The notes: a model not told the origin generated them from the letters alone. Counted from the first letter of the stretch, positions 38,620-48,133 are shown. The stretch: 64,000 nucleotides of DNA from Bosea sp. BIWAKO-01 (GCF_001748145.1 NZ_BCQA01000001.1:248001-312000), one strand, 5' to 3'. Made by a program: numbers and translations.

Positions 38620-39681
38620 TCAGTGCCACTCGACCCAGCGGCCGTGATAATCGGCACGCCCGAGCTCACGCTCCACAGCGCCCGGCCATTGCGTCAGGGT
38701 GACCGCTGCATGGCCAGGCTTGCCGTCCGGCTCCATGCGCAGCCAGGCCAGCGGGCGCTCGGCGGTCGCGGCAGCGCCCGCCGCAGCCATGGCCGCACGA
38801 ATGCGCTGCTTGGTCGGCTCGGGCAGATATTGCCACATGATGGTGTGCATCAGCATGCGGGCGCAGCCCGGCGCGGCCGCCTCGGCCAGCCGTGCCTCGA
38901 CCCAGACGGCTGCATCGGCTCGCTCGACGCGCCATGAAGCAGCAGAGGCGGCATCGAAGGCTGCTTCCGTCGTGCGCAGGCGGTCGGCCTGATCCGGCCA
39001 GATATAGGAGAGGACGCGAGCGCGATCGGCCGGTTGCGATGGGTCGAGCGGATTGAGGTCGCAGGCACGCCGCACAGCCACCCGAAGCGTAGCATCAAGC
39101 GGAGGCAACCTGCCGCGCCATTCGCTGCGGATCGTGACCGGCGCATCGTCGCGCCCCCAGGTCGCGGCACCGAGTGCGTAGCGATAGCGCTCGAAACCGA
39201 GATTGAGCCCGGCACTGGCGCCGATCTCCAGAAGATCGAGCGGCAGGCCGGTGTCGCGGGCAACGATCAAGGCGCCACCGAGCAGCACGGCGCAGCGCTT
39301 CACCTCGTTGGTCTGCGGGGCGCTGTCGAGATAGGCGGCAAGATCCGCGTCATGGGCGTCGATGGCCGCGGCAAGGCCGCTCCACAATGCGTCCGCGCTG
39401 GCAAGAGCCGGCGGGTAGATTGCCTGCAGCGACGGCATCGTTCCGGAGCGTGCCAGGGCGTTGAAGGCACCGGCTGCCCGCAAGGGCAGCGCGTCAGCAG
39501 TGGGGTCGTCCGGCCAGCCAAGCGCGCGCCGGCCAAAGCCACTGGTTTGATCGAGCCGCGCCGCCATTACCCCGCAAAACAGCGCCGTGAAGGGCGAGCC
39601 AAGCCTGCGGCAGGCCTCCGCCTGCCCCCTGAAGCTCGCACGGACACGCTCCCAGGGGTCCGCGCCAACGACATCTGCCAT
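38620..39681 (-). CDS. DUF2332 family protein
   Basis: A 353-residue cytoplasmic protein. EIGASAGLNLGFERYRY near residue 150 resembles a methyltransferase motif I, and ARVLSYIWPDQADRL and HTIMWQYLPEPTKQRIRAAM match the DUF2332 family as I know it. The family is uncharacterised. It ends 14 nt before acpS starts on the same strand reading direction reversed: it lies just downstream of acpS and may share its mRNA. Confidence 0.8.
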   Translation of the reverse strand: MADVVGADPWERVRASFRGQAEACRRLGSPFTALFCGVMAARLDQTSGFGRRALGWPDDPTADALPLRAAGAFNALARSGTMPSLQAIYPPALASADALWSGLAAAIDAHDADLAAYLDSAPQTNEVKRCAVLLGGALIVARDTGLPLDLLEIGASAGLNLGFERYRYALGAATWGRDDAPVTIRSEWRGRLPPLDATLRVAVRRACDLNPLDPSQPADRARVLSYIWPDQADRLRTTEAAFDAASAASWRVERADAAVWVEARLAEAAAPGCARMLMHTIMWQYLPEPTKQRIRAAMAAAGAAATAERPLAWLRMEPDGKPGHAAVTLTQWPGAVERELGRADYHGRWVEWH

Positions 39682-39695
39682 GCCCGTACTCCCTG

Positions 39696-40100
39696 TCAGG
39701 GAAGCCGCGGTCGCGCCTCGATCACGACGAAAGCCTGCGCCAATGGCGGATCATCGGTCAGCGAGACATGGACGAAGGCTTCATGCCCTGGCGGCAACAT
39801 CGCCGCGAGGCGCTCGGCGGCGCCGCCGGTCAGCCGCATCGTCGGCTGGCCGCCGGGCAGGTTCACCACCTCCATGTCACGCCAGAACACGCCGCGGCTC
39901 AGACCGGTGCCGAGTGCCTTGGAGCAGGCTTCCTTGGCGGCGAAGCGGCGGGCATAGGAGGCAGCCCGGGTGGCGCGGCGGTCCGACTTGGCCCGCTCGC
40001 CCTCAGTAAAGATGCGGTGGGTGAAGCGCTCACCGAACCGCTCCAGCGATTGCTCGATGCGGCGGATATCGCAGAGGTCGGAGCCGATGCCGAGGATCAT
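39696..40100 (-). CDS. acpS: Holo-[acyl-carrier-protein] synthase
   Basis: Attaches 4'-phosphopantetheine from CoA to acyl carrier protein. The 134-residue protein has the start [23 protein letters not shown] with the Mg2+ Asp, and [16 protein letters not shown] with the catalytic Glu/Lys. It follows pdxJ by 9 nt, the usual alphaproteobacterial pair. Confidence 0.96.
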   Translation of the reverse strand: MILGIGSDLCDIRRIEQSLERFGERFTHRIFTEGERAKSDRRATRAASYARRFAAKEACSKALGTGLSRGVFWRDMEVVNLPGGQPTMRLTGGAAERLAAMLPPGHEAFVHVSLTDDPPLAQAFVVIEARPRLP

Positions 40101-40109
40101 GCAACGGGT

Positions 40110-40865
40110 CTACTTGGCGGCGCGCCCTTCGTCCATCGCTGCACGCATCTGCACGATCGCCTGCTCGAGGCCGATGAAGAGCGCCTCGCCGACCAGGAAG
40201 TGACCAATATTGAACTCGACGAAATCGGGAACGACCGCCAGTTCGCGCGCGGTGTCGTAATCGAGCCCATGGCCAGCATGAACTTCGAGGCCAAGCGAGG
40301 CCGCAAGCGCGGCCCCTTCGGCAAGACGGCGGAACTCGACAGCGGCCTTGTCCCGCTTGCCGTCGATAGCGGCATGGCACCAGGTCCCGGTATGCAGCTC
40401 GACCACCGGCGCGCCGAGCTTGGCCGCCATCCTGATCGGCGCCGCATCCGGCTCGATGAAGAGGGAGACCCGGGCGCCCGCCGCCCTGAGTTGCTCGATA
40501 GCCGGCGCCAGGGCGCGCTCCTGCCCGACGACATCGAGCCCGCCTTCCGTCGTGCGTTCCTCACGCTTCTCGGGCACGAGGCAGGCCGCATGCGGCTTAA
40601 GGCGCGCAGCCAGCGCGATCATCTCCGCCGTGGCTGCCATCTCGAAATTCAGGGGCACGGTGAGTTCGGCCACCAGCCGCTCGATATCGGCATCGCGGAT
40701 GTGGCGCCGGTCTTCGCGCAGATGCGCCGTGATGCCGTCGGCCCCGGCCTCGACCGCAAGATGCGCGGCGCGGATCGGGTCGGGCAGGGCTCCGCCACGC
40801 GCATTGCGCACCGTAGCAACGTGATCGATGTTCACGCCCAGTCGCAACCGGCCATTTGTCATCAC
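40110..40865 (-). CDS. pdxJ: Pyridoxine 5'-phosphate synthase
   Basis: Closes the pyridoxine ring from 3-amino-2-oxopropyl phosphate and deoxyxylulose phosphate. The 251-residue TIM barrel has [17 protein letters not shown] at the start, [14 protein letters not shown] with catalytic His/Arg, and [16 protein letters not shown]. It heads pdxJ-acpS-DUF2332. Confidence 0.96.
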   Translation of the reverse strand: MMTNGRLRLGVNIDHVATVRNARGGALPDPIRAAHLAVEAGADGITAHLREDRRHIRDADIERLVAELTVPLNFEMAATAEMIALAARLKPHAACLVPEKREERTTEGGLDVVGQERALAPAIEQLRAAGARVSLFIEPDAAPIRMAAKLGAPVVELHTGTWCHAAIDGKRDKAAVEFRRLAEGAALAASLGLEVHAGHGLDYDTARELAVVPDFVEFNIGHFLVGEALFIGLEQAIVQMRAAMDEGRAAK

Positions 40866-41091
40866 AAGTCCCCTCGACCGTGGCCAGCCTGCATACCGCC
40901 TGCTCCGGTCTGGCTCAAGGCAAGGAAATTGATCGGCAAGACCACGTTCGCTGATGGATATCGCGAGAGCTTTCCCGGGTTTCTTCGTGATTTGCTAACC
41001 GCGCCGGCAAGCTGCCGCAGCCTGGAAACCAATCTTAAGCGCGCGCCCCCCTTTCATTCCTGACCCAGATCAGATCGAGAGACCCAGGGCC

Positions 41092-42807
41092 GTGCAGATT
41101 TCCGTCAATCAGGGCCAGTTCGAAAACGATATCGTTCCGGACCGTCGCACCGCCGGCCAGGTGGCCGACCGGTCGATCGGCCGCGTTCTGTCATGCAATG
41201 GCGCGCGTGCGACGATCGGCACCATCATGCCACGCGCCGGCACGGCAACGCCCGAGGCCTGGACGATCGGGCGGATGATCTCGATCAATCTCGGGCGCAG
41301 CCGCATCGTCGGCATGGTCTATGAGATCAAGGCTGTCAGTGAATTCTGGGACGAACTGGCCGACAATCCCGTCCATATCGAAGTGGAACTGCTCGGCGAG
41401 GTGCTGGAAGCCGAGGGCGGACGCACCATTTTCCAGACCGGCATCACCACCTATCCGCCAGTCGGCGCGATCGCGCACCGTATCCGGGCCCATGATCTTG
41501 CCCTGGTGCATGACCTCGGCGCCAGGGCCGGCGTCGCCATCGGGCACCTGACGCAGGACCCCGCCATTCCGGCGACCGTCTGCATCGACGATCTGCTGTC
41601 GCGCCATTTCGCGCTGGTCGGCACGACCGGTGTCGGCAAGTCCAGCGCGGTCTCGCTCCTGCTTCGCAAGGCGATTGCCGCGAAGCCGCATCTGCGGGTG
41701 CTGATCCTCGACCCCCACAACGAATACGCCCACGCTTTTCCCGACAAGGCCGTCGTCACCGATGCGCAAAGCCTCGACCTGCCCTTCTGGATGTTCCGCC
41801 TCGAAGAATTTGCCGATGTCGTCTTTCGCGGCCGTCCCGATATCGACGAGCTCGACATCCTGCGCGAGGTCATCGCCGCAGCCCGCGCCCGCTATCGCAA
41901 GCCGGCAACCCAGGATTTCGCACGCGACCTCGGCTCCTCGCTGCTGAAGCGGCCGCTCGACCCGACCGCGCGGCGGCCGACGGCCGGCGGCGCCGCCGCA
42001 AGCGGCGACGCGCCCCTGCCCTACAGAATGGCCGACGCGATCGCGGTCCTGGACGAGTTGATGGGGCTCCATGAGATCCGTTATCCGCGTGCCGCACTGC
42101 GATCGCTGAAGGTCCGTCTCGAAGCTCTCTATGGCGACCCGAGCTACCAGTTCATGTTCGCACGCGCGAACATGGTCGAAGGCATGGGCCAGGTGATCGG
42201 CCAGATCTTCCGGATTCCGCAGCATGGCCGGCCGATCTGCGTGTTCCAGCTCGCCGGGCTGCCGGCCGATGTCGTCAACGCCGTCGCATCCGTGCTGTCG
42301 CGCATCGCCTTCGACCTCGCCATGTTCAGCCATGGCGGCTACGAGGTGCTGCTGCTCTGCGAGGAAGCCCATCGCTATGTGCCGGCGGATCAGTCGCTCG
42401 GCTTCACGCCGACCCGGCAGGCCATCGCCCGCATCGCCAAGGAAGGCCGCAAATACGGCGCATATCTCGGCGTTGTGACCCAGCGGCCGGGCGAACTCGA
42501 CCCCACGATCCTGTCGCAATGCTCGACCATTTTTGCGATGCGGCTCGCCAATGACCGCGACCAGCAGATCATCCGCTCAGCCATTGCCGATGCTTCGGCG
42601 AGCACGATCGGCTTCCTCTCGGCCATCGGCAATCGCGAGGCGATCGCCTTTGGCGAGGGCGTGGCGACGCCGATGCGCATGCGCTTTGCCGAGCTTGCGC
42701 CGCATGAGCTGCCAGCGATGGCAGGGGGCTCCATCCTCGACGGACTGGTCCACCGCGAACCGGGGCTCGACGAACTGGTCAGCCGGATGCAGGGCGAAAG
42801 CCGGTAA
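41092..42807 (+). CDS. HerA-like DNA-translocase ATPase (DUF87)
   Basis: A 571-residue hexameric-type ATPase. An N-terminal HAS-barrel (about residues 25-130) precedes Walker A GTTGVGKSSA (about 177) and Walker B VLLLCEEAHRYVP (about 420); RIAKEGRKYGAYLGVVTQRP is the sensor/arginine-finger region. The motif order matches archaeal HerA and bacterial relatives. No NurA nuclease, Sir2 or other known partner gene lies beside it. The GTG start at 41092 has only a weak purine run upstream. It stands alone between pdxJ and rpoZ; role in DNA repair or segregation is inference. Confidence 0.87.
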   Translation: MQISVNQGQFENDIVPDRRTAGQVADRSIGRVLSCNGARATIGTIMPRAGTATPEAWTIGRMISINLGRSRIVGMVYEIKAVSEFWDELADNPVHIEVELLGEVLEAEGGRTIFQTGITTYPPVGAIAHRIRAHDLALVHDLGARAGVAIGHLTQDPAIPATVCIDDLLSRHFALVGTTGVGKSSAVSLLLRKAIAAKPHLRVLILDPHNEYAHAFPDKAVVTDAQSLDLPFWMFRLEEFADVVFRGRPDIDELDILREVIAAARARYRKPATQDFARDLGSSLLKRPLDPTARRPTAGGAAASGDAPLPYRMADAIAVLDELMGLHEIRYPRAALRSLKVRLEALYGDPSYQFMFARANMVEGMGQVIGQIFRIPQHGRPICVFQLAGLPADVVNAVASVLSRIAFDLAMFSHGGYEVLLLCEEAHRYVPADQSLGFTPTRQAIARIAKEGRKYGAYLGVVTQRPGELDPTILSQCSTIFAMRLANDRDQQIIRSAIADASASTIGFLSAIGNREAIAFGEGVATPMRMRFAELAPHELPAMAGGSILDGLVHREPGLDELVSRMQGESR

Positions 42808-42916
42808 GGCCTGAACCTGGCGCGCGCAGCAAAATCTTGCATCCGCCCGGCTTTGCCTGTATGGCCGGCTCACATCAATCTTTCCCTGCATCGCCAAGAT
42901 CAGAAGGAGCCGTTCA

Positions 42917-43309
42917 ATGGCTCGCGTCACCGTTGAGGACTGCATCGACAAGGTCGAGAACCGCTTCGAGCTGGTTCTGCTGGCCAGCCACCGCGCCCGC
43001 ATGATCGCTTCGGGCACGCAGATTCTCGTTCCCCGCGACAACGACAAGAACCCCGTCGTGGCGCTGCGCGAAATCGCCGAGGAGAAACTCACTCCCGAAG
43101 ATTTGAAGGAAGAGCTGATCCACTCGCTGCAGAAGCATGTCGAGGTCGACGAGCCCGAGGCCGAGACCGTGCCGCTTCTGACCAGCGGCCCGTCCAGCGC
43201 AGCGACGCCCGATTCGGAAGTCCAGTTCGACCGCATGAGCGAAGAAGATCTGCTGCGCGGCCTCGACGGCCTCGTGCCGCCGACCGAGAGCGCCGACGAC
43301 GAGGACTGA
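42917..43309 (+). CDS. rpoZ: DNA-directed RNA polymerase omega subunit
   Basis: Small subunit that aids folding of beta-prime; it also takes part in ppGpp binding in Proteobacteria. The 130-residue protein starts [20 protein letters not shown], with [11 protein letters not shown] and [13 protein letters not shown] in the core. The acidic C-terminal tail from about residue 68 is longer than in E. coli, as usual in this class. AAGGAG precedes the ATG. It is followed by a strong terminator and then rsh. Confidence 0.96.
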   Translation: MARVTVEDCIDKVENRFELVLLASHRARMIASGTQILVPRDNDKNPVVALREIAEEKLTPEDLKEELIHSLQKHVEVDEPEAETVPLLTSGPSSAATPDSEVQFDRMSEEDLLRGLDGLVPPTESADDED

Positions 43310-43333
43310 TCAAAGCGTTCACCAGTCCAAGCT

Positions 43334-43358
43334 AAAGCCCGGCATTGCCGGGCTTTTT
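43334..43358 (+). terminator. Terminator of rpoZ
   Basis: AAAGCCCGGC (43334-43343) pairs with GCCGGGCTTT (43347-43356) over 10 bp with loop ATT and a run of five T. The clearest terminator in the window; it separates rpoZ from rsh. Confidence 0.92.
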
Positions 43359-43451
43359 CATGCCTACCCTGCATAGAATCGCCTTGCCCCGCCGGAACGC
43401 CGTGCCGATATTGAACCATTGCAATTCTTGGCAGGCGTTACAGGGGCCCGC

Positions 43452-45665
43452 ATGGGCATGATGCGGCAATACGAGCTCGTTGACCGGGTCAGGAGCTATA
43501 ATCCGAATACCGACGAAGACCTGCTCAACCGAGCTTATGTCTATGCCATGCGCGCGCACGGCACACAGAAGCGCGCCTCGGGCGACCCGTTCTTCGCTCA
43601 TCCCCTCGAAGTCGCGGCGATCCTCACCGACCTCAAGCTCGACGATGCGACGATCGTCGCCGCCGTGCTGCACGACACCGTCGAGGACACGGCTGCCACT
43701 CTCGAAGAGATCGAGGGCATGTTCGGGCCGGATATCCGCCGGCTCGTCGACGGCCTGACCAAGATCAAGAAGCTCGACCTCGTCTCGAAGAAGGCGGCGC
43801 AGGGCGAGAATTTCCGCAAGCTGCTGCTGGCCATCGCCGAGGATGTCCGGGTGCTGCTGGTCAAGCTCGCCGACCGGCTGCACAACATGCGCACGCTGCA
43901 TTTCGTGCCGCCTGAGAAGCGGCTGCGCGTCGCCGAGGAGACGGCCGAGATCTACGCCCCGCTCGCCGGGCGCATGGGCATGCAGGAATTGCGCGAGGAG
44001 CTGGAGGAACTGGCCTTCCGCCATATCAAGCCGGAGGCCCACTCCACCATCACCAAGCGCCTGGAAGAGGTGACCGAGCGCGAAGGCTCCGTCATCAGCG
44101 CGATCGAGATCGATCTCAAGGAGAAGCTGGCGGCGCGCGGCATCCAGGCCGATGTCGCCGGGCGGCGCAAGCGCCCCTATTCGATCTGGCGCAAGATGGA
44201 GCGCAAATCGGTCTCCTTCGAGCAGCTTTCGGACATTTTCGGCTTTCGGGTCATCGTCGACCAGCTGGAGGATTGCTACCGGGTCCTCGGCATCGTGCAC
44301 ACGACCTGGCCGATGGTTCCAGGGCGCTACAAGGACTACATCTCGACGCCGAAGCAGAACGACTATCGCTCGATCCACACCACGGTGGTCGGCCCGGGCC
44401 ATAGCCGCGTCGAACTGCAGATCCGCACCGACAAGATGGACCGCATCGCCGAATACGGCATCGCGGCCCATGCCCATTACAAGGACGGCCGGACCACCGA
44501 GCTCTCCGGCGCGGCCGATGAAAGCCGGGCCTATCAGTGGCTGCGGCGCACCGTCGACCTGCTCGCCGAAGGCGACAATCCGGAAGAGTTCCTGGAGCAT
44601 ACCAAGCTCGAGCTCTTCCACGACCAGGTCTTCTGCTTCACGCCCAAGGGCCGGCTGATCGCCCTGCCGCGCGGGGCGACCCCGATCGACTTCGCCTATG
44701 CGGTCCACACCGATGTCGGCAACACCGCGGTCGGCGCCAAGATCAATGGCCGTATCGCGCCGCTGCTCACCGAGCTGCAGAATGGCGACGAGGTCGAGAT
44801 CACCCGCGCCGACGGCCAGGTGCCCCCCGCAGCGTGGGAATCGCTCGTCGTCACCGGCAAGGCGCGCGCCGCGATCCGAAGGGCGACGCGCGCGGCGGTG
44901 CGCCGGCAATATGCCGGGCTCGGCCGTCAGATCCTCGAACGCGCCTTCATGCGCGCCGAGCGCGTCTTCACCGACGAAAAGCTCAAGGCGGCGCTCAAGC
45001 GGCTCGCCCGCACCGCCGTCGACGACGTGTTCGCCGCTGTCGGGCGCGGCGAGATGTTCTCGGGCGACGTCGTCAAGGCGGTCTACCCCGATCTCGAGCC
45101 GGAAAAGCGCTCCACGCCCGAAGCCCGTGGCGAAAGCAACGGCAAAGGCTGGTTCGAGCTGCGCAAGGGCGACAATCTCAAGTTCAAGCTGCCCGGCGAG
45201 ACGCCGGGCGCCAATGCCATCCCGATCCGCGGCCTCGGCGGCGATCTGCCGGTGCGCTTCGCGCCGAATGGCGGCGCCGTCCCGGGCGATCGCATCGTCG
45301 GCATCCTGACGCCGGGCGAAGGCGTGACGATCTATCCGATCCAGTCGCCTTCGCTGGCGGCCTTCGACAACGAGCCTGATCGCTGGCTCGATGTGCGCTG
45401 GGACCTCGACGACAAGACGCCGCAGCGCTTTCCGGCGCGCATCGCGCTCAACTCGATCAACGAGCCCGGCTCGCTGGCGCAGATCACCACCACCATCGCC
45501 GAACATGACGGCAATATCGATGCGGTGACGATGGTGCGGCCGACGCCGGACTTCACCGATGTCACCATCGATCTCACGGTCTGGGACCTGAAACATCTCA
45601 GCGCCATCATCAGCGAGCTGCGCGAGAAACGGGTGATCAGCCGGGTCGAGCGCGTCGTCGGCTAA
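43452..45665 (+). CDS. rsh: Bifunctional (p)ppGpp synthetase/hydrolase Rsh (RelA/SpoT family)
   Basis: Makes and degrades (p)ppGpp, the single long RSH of Alphaproteobacteria. Domains in order: HD hydrolase (HPLEVAAIL, VLHDTVEDT; residues 1-190), synthetase (GFRVIV, GRYKDYISTPKQNDYRSIHT; about 230-350), TGS (CFTPKGRLIALPRGATPIDF; about 385-450) and ACT (about 655-737). I chose the ATG at 43452 (MGMMRQYELV) because CAGGGG lies 5 nt upstream; an ATG at 43458 is possible and the TTG at 43419 unlikely. Its stop codon lies in the left edge of a palindromic repeat. Confidence 0.96.
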   Translation: MGMMRQYELVDRVRSYNPNTDEDLLNRAYVYAMRAHGTQKRASGDPFFAHPLEVAAILTDLKLDDATIVAAVLHDTVEDTAATLEEIEGMFGPDIRRLVDGLTKIKKLDLVSKKAAQGENFRKLLLAIAEDVRVLLVKLADRLHNMRTLHFVPPEKRLRVAEETAEIYAPLAGRMGMQELREELEELAFRHIKPEAHSTITKRLEEVTEREGSVISAIEIDLKEKLAARGIQADVAGRRKRPYSIWRKMERKSVSFEQLSDIFGFRVIVDQLEDCYRVLGIVHTTWPMVPGRYKDYISTPKQNDYRSIHTTVVGPGHSRVELQIRTDKMDRIAEYGIAAHAHYKDGRTTELSGAADESRAYQWLRRTVDLLAEGDNPEEFLEHTKLELFHDQVFCFTPKGRLIALPRGATPIDFAYAVHTDVGNTAVGAKINGRIAPLLTELQNGDEVEITRADGQVPPAAWESLVVTGKARAAIRRATRAAVRRQYAGLGRQILERAFMRAERVFTDEKLKAALKRLARTAVDDVFAAVGRGEMFSGDVVKAVYPDLEPEKRSTPEARGESNGKGWFELRKGDNLKFKLPGETPGANAIPIRGLGGDLPVRFAPNGGAVPGDRIVGILTPGEGVTIYPIQSPSLAAFDNEPDRWLDVRWDLDDKTPQRFPARIALNSINEPGSLAQITTTIAEHDGNIDAVTMVRPTPDFTDVTIDLTVWDLKHLSAIISELREKRVISRVERVVG

Positions 45666-45759
45666 AGCATCGGCCTCGACGGGAGATCGCGGTTTTCCGC
45701 AAGAGCCGATGCAATCACAGAAGGCCGGATCATCGGACCGGAGACGATATTCCGGCCGA
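45659..45759. repeat. Composite palindromic repeat, copy B
   Basis: Block 1 (45667-45712) starts GCATCGGCC and ends GCCGATGC around a diverged centre that keeps ATCGCGGTTTTC; block 2 (45730-45759) reads TCATCGGACCGGAGACGATA, nearly the same as copy A. As in copy A the first block starts one base after a TAA stop, here that of rsh. The remaining bases up to pyrE show nothing else. Confidence 0.75.
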
Positions 45760-45883
45760 CGCGCTGGCAGCCTTCCACAGCTCCGCTGGGGCCCACGCTT
45801 GAAACGCAGGCCATTCCGGCGCAAAAGCACTCGCCTGTGCCCGTCGCAGGCAATGGGATCAACACCATCTGCGAGGCGCACCG

Positions 45884-46468
45884 ATGACCGACGACGAGGT
45901 CCTGGCCGAATTCCGCGATGCCGGCGCATTGCTCGAAGGTCATTTCATCCTGTCTTCCGGCCTGCGTAGCCCGGTCTTCCTGCAGAAGATGTTCATCTTC
46001 CAGGACCCGGTCCGCACCGAGCGGCTCTGCAAGGCCCTCGCCGCCAAGATCGAAGCCACATTCGGCAAGGTCGACTATGTCGTCTCGCCCGCGGTCGGCG
46101 GCATCGTGCCGGGCTACGAGACAGCACGGCACCTCAAGGCCAAGGCGGTGTTCGTCGAACGCGAGGACGGACAGTTCAGGCTGCGCCGCGGCTTCGCCAT
46201 CCCCGCCGGTGCGCGCGTGGTGATGGTCGAGGACATCGTCACCACCGGCCTCTCCTCGCGTGAATGCCTGGCCTCGATCGCTGGCGAACCTGGCCAGATT
46301 CTCGGCGCCGCTTGCTTGGTCGACCGTTCCGCCGGCAAGGCCGATCTCGGCGTCAAGCTGGTCAGCCTCGTCGCTCTCGATATCCCGGCTTATGCTCCTG
46401 ACGCGCTGCCGCCCGAGCTCGCCGCCATCCCAGCGATCAAGCCCGGCAGCCGGGGGCTCGCCAGCTGA
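45884..46468 (+). CDS. pyrE: Orotate phosphoribosyltransferase
   Basis: Adds phosphoribose from PRPP to orotate in UMP synthesis. The 194-residue protein has [16 protein letters not shown] near the start and the PRPP-binding motif [18 protein letters not shown]. It is the long alphaproteobacterial type. It lies 218 nt after rsh. Confidence 0.94.
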   Translation: MTDDEVLAEFRDAGALLEGHFILSSGLRSPVFLQKMFIFQDPVRTERLCKALAAKIEATFGKVDYVVSPAVGGIVPGYETARHLKAKAVFVEREDGQFRLRRGFAIPAGARVVMVEDIVTTGLSSRECLASIAGEPGQILGAACLVDRSAGKADLGVKLVSLVALDIPAYAPDALPPELAAIPAIKPGSRGLAS

Positions 46469-46618
46469 AGGGCCCCGGCCGACTCAAGGAAACTGACCAG
46501 CCTGAGCAAGCGCACTTGCAAGACTCCAGCAAGTGGCCACATAATTAGTGCTTGGCTGACCAGAATTCGCCGGTCTTTCGACATTGCCTGACTGCTATCC
46601 TTTCGATCTGACGTATTT

Positions 46619-46642
46619 GAGTCGTTTTTTACTGGAGTCGTT
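46619..46642. promoter_or_regulatory. Direct repeat GAGTCGTT before the NYN gene
   Basis: GAGTCGTT occurs at 46619 and 46635, 16 bp apart; the second copy overlaps the ribosome site (GGAG) of the next gene. Both contain GAGTC, a GANTC site. It could be a control site; this is a guess from position. Confidence 0.35.
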
Positions 46643-46645
46643 GCC

Positions 46646-47266
46646 ATGGCGGAGCCGCGCATCGCGCTTTTTATCGATGGGGCAAACCTCTATGCCACGT
46701 CGAAGCAGCTTGGCTTCGATATGGATTACCGCCGACTGCTGAAGGAATTCCAGACACGAGGCAACCTCATCCGGGCCTTCTACTTCACCACGCTCGTCGA
46801 AAGCGAAGAATACTCGTCGATCAGACCACTGGTCGACTGGCTCGACTATAATGGCTATCGGGTTATCACCAAGGCAGCCAAAGAATTCACCGACGCGACT
46901 GGTCGCCGCCGGGTCAAAGGCAATATGGATATCGAGCTCGCCATCGAAATGCTCGAACTTGCTCCGCATCTTGACCAGATCTACTTGTTCTCGGGCGATG
47001 GTGACTTTCGCCCACTGGTTGAAGCGGTGCAACGCAAGGGTGTGAAGGTCTCGGTGGTCTCGACCATCACGACCAATCCCCCCATGGTGTCAGACGAGTT
47101 GCGCCGCCAATGCGACGAGTTCCTCGACCTTTCGCATCTCATGGCAAAAATCGGGCGCGACCCCTCGGAGCGCGCTCCGCGCAGTGCCGCGGCCGGCACG
47201 CCCGGCCATCCCGGACTGGAACGCCGTTATGGCATCCGCCAGGGTGACGAACCGGTTGAAGGCTGA
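46646..47266 (+). CDS. NYN-domain (LabA/DUF88-like) putative ribonuclease
   Basis: A 206-residue protein whose first 165 residues form a PIN-like NYN fold with the expected acidic residues: ALFIDGANLYA, RVKGNMDIELAIEML and IYLFSGDGDFRPLVEAV. Such proteins are predicted metal-dependent ribonucleases; the cellular target is unknown. The C-terminal 40 residues are Pro/Ala/Arg-rich and probably disordered. The gene is less GC-rich in feel than its neighbours, though I did not count this. Confidence 0.88.
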   Translation: MAEPRIALFIDGANLYATSKQLGFDMDYRRLLKEFQTRGNLIRAFYFTTLVESEEYSSIRPLVDWLDYNGYRVITKAAKEFTDATGRRRVKGNMDIELAIEMLELAPHLDQIYLFSGDGDFRPLVEAVQRKGVKVSVVSTITTNPPMVSDELRRQCDEFLDLSHLMAKIGRDPSERAPRSAAAGTPGHPGLERRYGIRQGDEPVEG

Positions 47267-47386
47267 TGTCGGCACACCACTGACGTGTGGTCAGGGGCTG
47301 TGATACGACCGTTGGAGCGAGGCCCCAGGCTGCATGTGATTCGGCCGGGCCCGGCTATGGCTACAACGGGACTGGGAGGCCTCATC

Positions 47387-48121
47387 ATGCATCGCCGTCA
47401 TTTTCTCGCCGGGCTCGCGGGGAGCTCCGCGGGCGTTTTCGTCATCGCCAAACCCGCCCTCGTCCTGGCGCAGGCTACGCCTGCTCCCGCCGCACCGGCG
47501 GCTGCACCCGCCTTCACGCTGCCGCCGCTCGGCTATGCCTATGAGGCACTGGAGCCCAATATCGACGCGGCCACCATGCGCATCCATCACACCGCCCATC
47601 ATCAGGCCTATGTGAACAACGCCAACGCGCTGGCCAATCAATGGGCGGGCCTGAGGACGACGCCGATCGAGACCGTATTGGCCGACCTGAGCGCGGTGCC
47701 CGAAAACGTTCGCACCGGCGTCCGCAACAATGTCGGCGGCCACTGGAACCACAGCTTCTTCTGGGAGCTGATGACGCCGGGCGGCGCGGAGCAGCCCTCG
47801 CCCGAGCTCAAGAGCGCGATCGAGGCCTCGCTCGGTTCGATCAGCGATATGGCGACCAAGCTCAACGCCGCTGCCCTGGGCCGCTTCGGCTCCGGCTGGG
47901 CCTGGCTGGTCGTCGGCAAGGACAAGAAGCTCGCGATCGTTAGCACCGCCAATCAGGACACCCCGCTCGAACTCGGCGCCAAGGCGATCGTCGGTGTCGA
48001 TGTCTGGGAACACGCCTATTATCTCAAGCACCAGAGCCGCCGCGCCGACTATCTGGCGGCTTGGTGGAAGACGGTGAACTGGGACAAGGCCAACGCCAAT
48101 TTCATGAAGGCGATGATCTAG
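47387..48121 (+). CDS. Exported Fe/Mn-type superoxide dismutase with twin-arginine signal
   Basis: A 244-residue superoxide dismutase with an N-terminal signal (MHRRHFLAGLAG, hydrophobic core, cut near VLAQA) of the Tat kind, followed by a Pro/Ala linker. Metal ligands are His67 (RIHHTAHHQAYVNN), His122 (GGHWNHSFFW), Asp205 and His209 (VDVWEHAYY). Gly at the position of FeSOD Gln69 and Gln190 in STANQDTPL point to a manganese or cambialistic enzyme. GGGAGG lies 7 nt before the ATG. Export implies defence against periplasmic superoxide. Confidence 0.9.
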   Translation: MHRRHFLAGLAGSSAGVFVIAKPALVLAQATPAPAAPAAAPAFTLPPLGYAYEALEPNIDAATMRIHHTAHHQAYVNNANALANQWAGLRTTPIETVLADLSAVPENVRTGVRNNVGGHWNHSFFWELMTPGGAEQPSPELKSAIEASLGSISDMATKLNAAALGRFGSGWAWLVVGKDKKLAIVSTANQDTPLELGAKAIVGVDVWEHAYYLKHQSRRADYLAAWWKTVNWDKANANFMKAMI

Positions 48122-48133
48122 CCTTCCCTGGGT

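Noticed and set aside
41092..42807. HerA-based anti-phage system
   Set aside because: No Sir2, DUF4297, NurA or other effector gene is next to it and the neighbours are core genes, so I do not call it a defence system.
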